This document shows, in pieces, positions 6,638 to 9,373 of a stretch of 9,373 bases of DNA. Source of the stretch: Clostridiales bacterium (lineage in GTDB: Bacteria > Bacillota > Clostridia > Clostridiales > Caloramatoraceae); assembly GCA_026416355.1 (NCBI GenBank), contig JAOAFH010000167.1, positions 1 to 9,373 of the forward strand, written 5' to 3'. Position 1 is the stretch's first letter, and each line of letters opens with the position of its first letter. Position numbers and translations under genes: made by a program. The notes under the pieces are model-generated. The model searched no databases and was not told where the DNA came from. It saw only the letters and a list, made by a program, of their open reading frames with translations.

Positions 6638-7627
6638 TTATAGAGTAGCAACCATAACAGCCTTTATTGTATGCATTCTGTTTTCAGCTTCATCAAATAC
6701 AACTGAGTGTCTGCTTCTAAATACTTCATCAGTAACTTCTCTAATATCAAGTCCCATTTTTTCCTTAGCGTCTTTTGCCATCTTAGTTTCAAAGTCGTGG
6801 AATGATGGTAAGCAGTGCATGAATATTACATCTGGGTTTTCAGTTGCATTTAGCATTTCCATAGTTACTCTAAATGGAGTAAGTAGTCTAACTCTTTCAG
6901 CTAGTTGAGCTTCTTCACCCATTGATGCCCAAACGTCTGTATAGATTACATCAGCTCCCTTGATTGCTTCAATGTTGTCTGATACTTCAATTACTGCACC
7001 TGTTTGTTTTGCAACTTCACGAACATTTTCAAGAACATCCTCAGCTGGCCATAATTCCTTTGGTCCGTATGCAACAAAGTGCATTCCTAATTTTGCACAT
7101 CCATACATCCAAGCATATGACATGTTGTTTCTAGTATCTCCAACAAATACAACCTTTACTTTGTTAAGTGGTTTTGCAACGTGTTCTTCAATTGTTAGAA
7201 GGTCTGCTAAAATTTGAGTAGGGTGGTCAACATCTGTTAAACCATTCCATACTGGAACTCCTGAATATTTTGCTAGATCTTCAACAACCTTTTGATCAAA
7301 TCCTCTGTATTCAATACCATCATAGTATCTTCCAAGAACCTTAGCTGTGTCTTCTAATGATTCCTTTTTACCCATTTGTGAGCTATTTGAATCAAGGAAA
7401 GTAACATGTGCACCTTCATCAAGTGCTGCTACTTCAAAGGCACATCTTGTTCTAGTTGAAGTCTTTTCAAATAGAAGAACTATATTCTTTCCAGCAAGTA
7501 CATTGTTTCTTATTCCAGCTCTTTTCTTAGCCTTTAAATCGTGGGATAAATCTAATAAGTATCTAATTTCCTCTGGAGTGAAATCCATAAGTGTTAAAAA
7601 GCTTCTTCCTTTTAAATTAACTGGCAT
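6638..7627 (-). CDS. arcB: Ornithine carbamoyltransferase, catabolic (ADI pathway)
   Basis: In this operon the enzyme runs in the phosphorolytic direction: citrulline plus phosphate gives ornithine and carbamoyl phosphate, which feeds ArcC. The 329-residue protein has the carbamoyl-phosphate motif STRTR (57-61), HPTQ (135-138), the ornithine-side loop DVWASMGEE (231-239) with its SMG signature, and HCLP (271-274), whose Cys272 lies at the amino-acid site. The SMG and HCLP signatures mark ornithine transferase rather than aspartate or putrescine transferase. AAGGGGAA (complement of 7635-7642) precedes the ATG at normal spacing. It follows arcA by 39 bases and precedes arcC by 120. The sequence motifs cannot separate catabolic ArcB from biosynthetic ArgF; that call rests on the flanking arcA and arcC. 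Confidence 0.96.
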   Translation of the reverse strand: MPVNLKGRSFLTLMDFTPEEIRYLLDLSHDLKAKKRAGIRNNVLAGKNIVLLFEKTSTRTRCAFEVAALDEGAHVTFLDSNSSQMGKKESLEDTAKVLGRYYDGIEYRGFDQKVVEDLAKYSGVPVWNGLTDVDHPTQILADLLTIEEHVAKPLNKVKVVFVGDTRNNMSYAWMYGCAKLGMHFVAYGPKELWPAEDVLENVREVAKQTGAVIEVSDNIEAIKGADVIYTDVWASMGEEAQLAERVRLLTPFRVTMEMLNATENPDVIFMHCLPSFHDFETKMAKDAKEKMGLDIREVTDEVFRSRHSVVFDEAENRMHTIKAVMVATL

Positions 7628-7666
7628 AATTAATTTCCCCTTTCTATGTAAAAAATATTTTTATAC

Positions 7667-8893
7667 TTATCTTAAATTTTCTCTGTATAGTGGCATGCTC
7701 ATACATCTTGGGCCTCCACGTCCACGAGAAAGTTCAGAACTTGGTATTGTAAGAACCTTAATTCCTTTTTTATCTAATATTTCATTAGTAACATAGTTTC
7801 TTTCGTAAGTAACAACTACACCTGGTGCAATTGCTAGAGTATTTGAACCATCATTCCATTGTTCACGTCCAGCTACTATAAAGTCGCCACCACCGCATTT
7901 TATAAGTTCAACAGAATCTACATTTAAAGCATCCTTTAATATATCTTCTAATGGGCTAGTGTTGTGTTTGAACTTAAGAGTATCATTTGCACCTCTTGTA
8001 ACTTCATAAACACTAAGTGGTCCTTCAATTGCAGGGTGAATTGTAAACTTATCATAGTCAACCATAGTAAATACTGTGTCTAGATGCATAAATGCTCTAC
8101 ACTTTGGAATTTCAAAAACAAGAACCTTTTCATATCCTGAATTGCTACTGAATAAATTCTTTGCAACTATTTCAATTGCTTCAGGAGATGTTCTTTCGCT
8201 ACAACCAATAGCTACAACTTTATCGGATAGAACAAGCTCGTCTCCACCTTCAATTGAGAATGGCATTGTTCTGTCGTACCAAAGAGGTACCTCTGCGGTT
8301 CTAAAGTCCTTATGATATTTATGAATATATTTTAAGAGTAGTGTTTCACGGCGTCTTGCTTCAGTTTGCATTCTATTTAATGTAATACCATTGCCAATAG
8401 ATGCACCTGGGTCACGAGTAAAGTATAGGTTTGGCATTGGATCTAGATAGAATGGATATTCATCTTGCATTAGATCTGCAAGAGAAGTTGCTTCTTTAAC
8501 CTCAACCTCTTCTTTTCTAATACCTGCCATAATCTTGTCTACCATTTCACGAGTAGGCATTGAAAGTAAATATTCCATTAAAGTTTCCTTTAAACTTGGA
8601 GAATATATTTTACTTTCATGAAGCATTTCTTCTAAAAATTCTATTTTTGCATTTTTATCTTCAAGAGCTGATGCTGAAAGCTCCTCAAGGTAAACAACTT
8701 CAACACCATTTTCACGAAGAACCTCTGCAAATCTATCGTGTTCTTTTTGAGCTATTTTTAAATATGGGATATCATCAAATAGAAGTCTTCCGAGATATTC
8801 AGGTACTAAGTTTTCAACTTCATTACCAGGCCTGTGAAGAAGAACTTTTTTTAGTTTTCCAATCTCGGAGGTTACGTTAATTAGATTGCTCAT
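7667..8893 (-). CDS. arcA: Arginine deiminase
   Basis: First and committed step of fermentative arginine use: arginine plus water gives citrulline and ammonia, supplying ATP through ArcB and ArcC and raising pH. At 408 residues it has the usual length and the pentein fold. Active-site residues as known for the family are all in place: Asp161 in FTRDP, Glu215 in SIEGGD, His270 and Asp272 in MHLDTVF, and the nucleophile Cys397 in GRGGPRCMSMPL. The start is supported by the G-rich site AGGGGGGA (complement of 8900-8907), about six bases before the ATG, and by the family-typical N-terminus INVTSEIGKLKKVLLHRPG. It heads the arc operon behind a recognisable promoter. Agmatine deiminase is excluded, as that family has a different architecture. 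No arginine/ornithine antiporter (arcD) is present in the window. Confidence 0.98.
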   Translation of the reverse strand: MSNLINVTSEIGKLKKVLLHRPGNEVENLVPEYLGRLLFDDIPYLKIAQKEHDRFAEVLRENGVEVVYLEELSASALEDKNAKIEFLEEMLHESKIYSPSLKETLMEYLLSMPTREMVDKIMAGIRKEEVEVKEATSLADLMQDEYPFYLDPMPNLYFTRDPGASIGNGITLNRMQTEARRRETLLLKYIHKYHKDFRTAEVPLWYDRTMPFSIEGGDELVLSDKVVAIGCSERTSPEAIEIVAKNLFSSNSGYEKVLVFEIPKCRAFMHLDTVFTMVDYDKFTIHPAIEGPLSVYEVTRGANDTLKFKHNTSPLEDILKDALNVDSVELIKCGGGDFIVAGREQWNDGSNTLAIAPGVVVTYERNYVTNEILDKKGIKVLTIPSSELSRGRGGPRCMSMPLYRENLR

Positions 8894-8917
8894 AATCTTT
8901 CCCCCCTAGTTAGTTTT

Positions 8918-8933
8918 TGCAATTTTTGTTGCA
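8918..8933 (-). repeat. Dyad in the arcA leader, TGCAA-N6-TTGCA
   Basis: A five-base inverted repeat separated by six bases lies between the arcA promoter and its ribosome binding site. The symmetry is that of a small regulator-binding site as much as of a weak RNA hairpin. No known regulator is recognised from it. Confidence 0.35.
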
Positions 8934-8950
8934 TCCACCTTACAGTATTC

Positions 8951-8980
8951 ATTATACATTTCATGCATAAAAAACGTAAA
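8951..8980 (-). promoter_or_regulatory. arcA operon promoter
   Basis: Read on the - strand, a perfect TATAAT (8951-8956) is preceded after 18 bases by TTTACG (8975-8980), four of six to TTGACA. Transcription would start near 8944, giving a leader of about 50 bases before arcA. A weak -35 beside a perfect -10 is what one expects of a promoter needing an activator such as ArgR. The -10 region shares 12 identical bases with the outward promoter on the other strand. Confidence 0.6.
8964..8978. repeat. Near-exact repeat TGCATAAAAAACGTA, copy near arcA promoter
   Basis: This 15-base stretch recurs at 9333-9347 as TGCATAAAAAATGTA, with 14 of 15 identical on the same strand. Each copy lies in the spacer or -35 zone of one of the two divergent promoters, so it may be a shared protein-binding site. 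Being A-rich, part of the match may be chance. Confidence 0.4.
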
Positions 8981-9174
8981 ACTGCAAAAGTGAGCAAAAT
9001 TGACTGAATTTACTCAAAATTTTCTTTTATACAAACAATAACTCGATTATTCTCGAATATACTAATAATTTTGAAAATTTTAAAGAGTTATGCAAATTGA
9101 TGAAAGTTTAAACATTTTATTTGTATAGAACGTAATAAATATACACGCAAATACTTGATTGTTACAAAAAGTTA

Positions 9175-9240
9175 TGAATTTTATTCAAGATTTTAGAAAA
9201 ATATATGAATAAATATTGTAAAAATGAATAAAACTTGCAT
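9175..9240. promoter_or_regulatory. Cluster of ArgR-box-like sites
   Basis: ArgR/AhrC boxes follow TGAAT-N4-ATTCA. Here 9206-9219 reads TGAATAAATATTGT (12 of 14). The neighbour at 9225-9238 has the TGAATAAAA half but a poor second half, and 9175-9187 is a perfect TGAAT/ATTCA dyad but with three central bases instead of four. Two more ATTCA half-sites lie at 9273-9277 and 9282-9286. Activation of arc operons by ArgR with arginine is established in several bacteria. The match here is suggestive only, because the motif is AT-rich like its surroundings. Confidence 0.4.
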
Positions 9241-9321
9241 ATTAAAGAGTATAACCAAGAACAAAAGAGAAAATTCAGTAAATTCATAAAATAATTTGTC
9301 AAAACTTTGTCTAAACAGTTT

Positions 9322-9351
9322 TATACAGTGTTTGCATAAAAAATGTATAAT
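9322..9351 (+). promoter_or_regulatory. Outward promoter toward a gene beyond the window
   Basis: TATACA (9322-9327, four of six to TTGACA) is followed after 18 bases by a perfect TATAAT (9346-9351). The bases AAATGTATAATG (9341-9352) are identical to the arcA promoter's -10 region on the opposite strand, and the 18-base spacing is the same. This makes it likely that a divergent gene starts just beyond the window and is co-regulated with arc. Confidence 0.5.
9333..9347. repeat. Second copy of the 15-base promoter repeat
   Basis: TGCATAAAAAATGTA, one mismatch from the copy at 8964-8978. It covers most of the spacer of the outward promoter and the first two bases of its -10. The shared strand orientation means it lies differently relative to transcription at the two promoters. 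Confidence 0.4.
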
Positions 9352-9373
9352 GTATAAACTAAAGCTGAAAATA

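Larger units (their letters stand above)
8894..9373. other. Divergent control region of the arc operon, no gene seen
   Basis: This 480-base stretch is more AT-rich than the coding DNA and contains stops in all frames at short intervals. It holds the arcA leader and promoter at its left end, an outward promoter at its right end and TGAAT/ATTCA half-sites between. A small dyad TATTC-TC-GAATA lies at 9048-9059, partly overlapping a CTCGA direct repeat at 9042 and 9052 (one helical turn apart). No tRNA or riboswitch fold was recognised. The gene beyond 9373 could be another arginine-related gene, but that cannot be seen. Confidence 0.75.

Noticed and set aside
7347..7796. 149-residue + strand reading frame across the arcA-arcB junction
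   Set aside because: Antisense shadow of two well-supported genes, with low-complexity Ser/Phe/Leu content and no domain.
8560..8880. 106-residue + strand reading frame inside arcA
   Set aside because: It lies antisense to a fully conserved enzyme gene, resembles no protein I know and is explained by the codon use of arcA.
9067..9079. AATTTT-G-AAAATT inverted repeat
   Set aside because: Composed only of A and T around a single G in very AT-rich DNA, so expected by chance.
9090..9128. 12-codon reading frame as a leader peptide
   Set aside because: Only a weak AAAGAG precedes it, no arginine or other telling codons occur, and no attenuator structure follows.
9224..9289. 21-codon reading frame starting MNKTCILK
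   Set aside because: No ribosome binding site, overlaps the ArgR-box-like sites and lies upstream of the only credible + strand promoter here.

Overview
The window is AT-rich bacterial DNA with compact genes, strong Shine-Dalgarno sites and short hairpin terminators. This points to a low-GC Firmicute, most likely a clostridium-like anaerobe. The closest relatives I recall are proteins of Halothermothrix orenii (sucrose phosphate synthase and fructokinase), which also fits Clostridia or Halanaerobia. The sequence alone does not name a species.

The left part (1-5519) reads on the + strand and looks like one sugar-metabolism locus. Two inner-membrane permeases of a carbohydrate ABC importer (94-1862) form the end of an operon that begins before the window, and a hairpin closes it. 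A LacI-family repressor follows (2018-3010) behind its own promoter. Next comes a two-gene unit: a PfkB-family fructokinase (3102-4058) and a sucrose-phosphate-synthase-like GT4 glycosyltransferase (4068-5519). An identical 14-base palindromic element (AAGAAAAGCTTTTC) lies at the 5' end of the repressor gene and again in front of the fructokinase gene. It is the obvious candidate operator by which the repressor controls itself and the kinase/synthase pair. No phosphatase, hydrolase, phosphorylase, importer ATPase or solute-binding protein lies inside the window.

The right part (5567-8893) reads on the - strand and is a complete arginine deiminase (ADI) operon in the order arcA-arcB-arcC. Arginine becomes citrulline plus ammonia. 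Citrulline is then split by phosphate to ornithine and carbamoyl phosphate, whose phosphoryl group is passed to ADP to make ATP. A long bidirectional hairpin terminator separates it from the convergent sugar locus, and a strong bulged hairpin without a U-tract sits between arcB and arcC.

The last 480 bases hold no convincing gene. They form a divergent control region with an arcA promoter on the - strand, a very similar promoter pointing out of the window on the + strand, and a cluster of ArgR-box-like TGAAT/ATTCA half-sites between them.

I see no mobile element, tRNA, rRNA or CRISPR, and no wholly new system. The part most worth following up is the placing of a sucrose-phosphate-synthase-like enzyme in a repressor-controlled sugar uptake locus. 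The two non-coding elements of the arc region, the intercistronic hairpin and the duplicated divergent promoter, come next.
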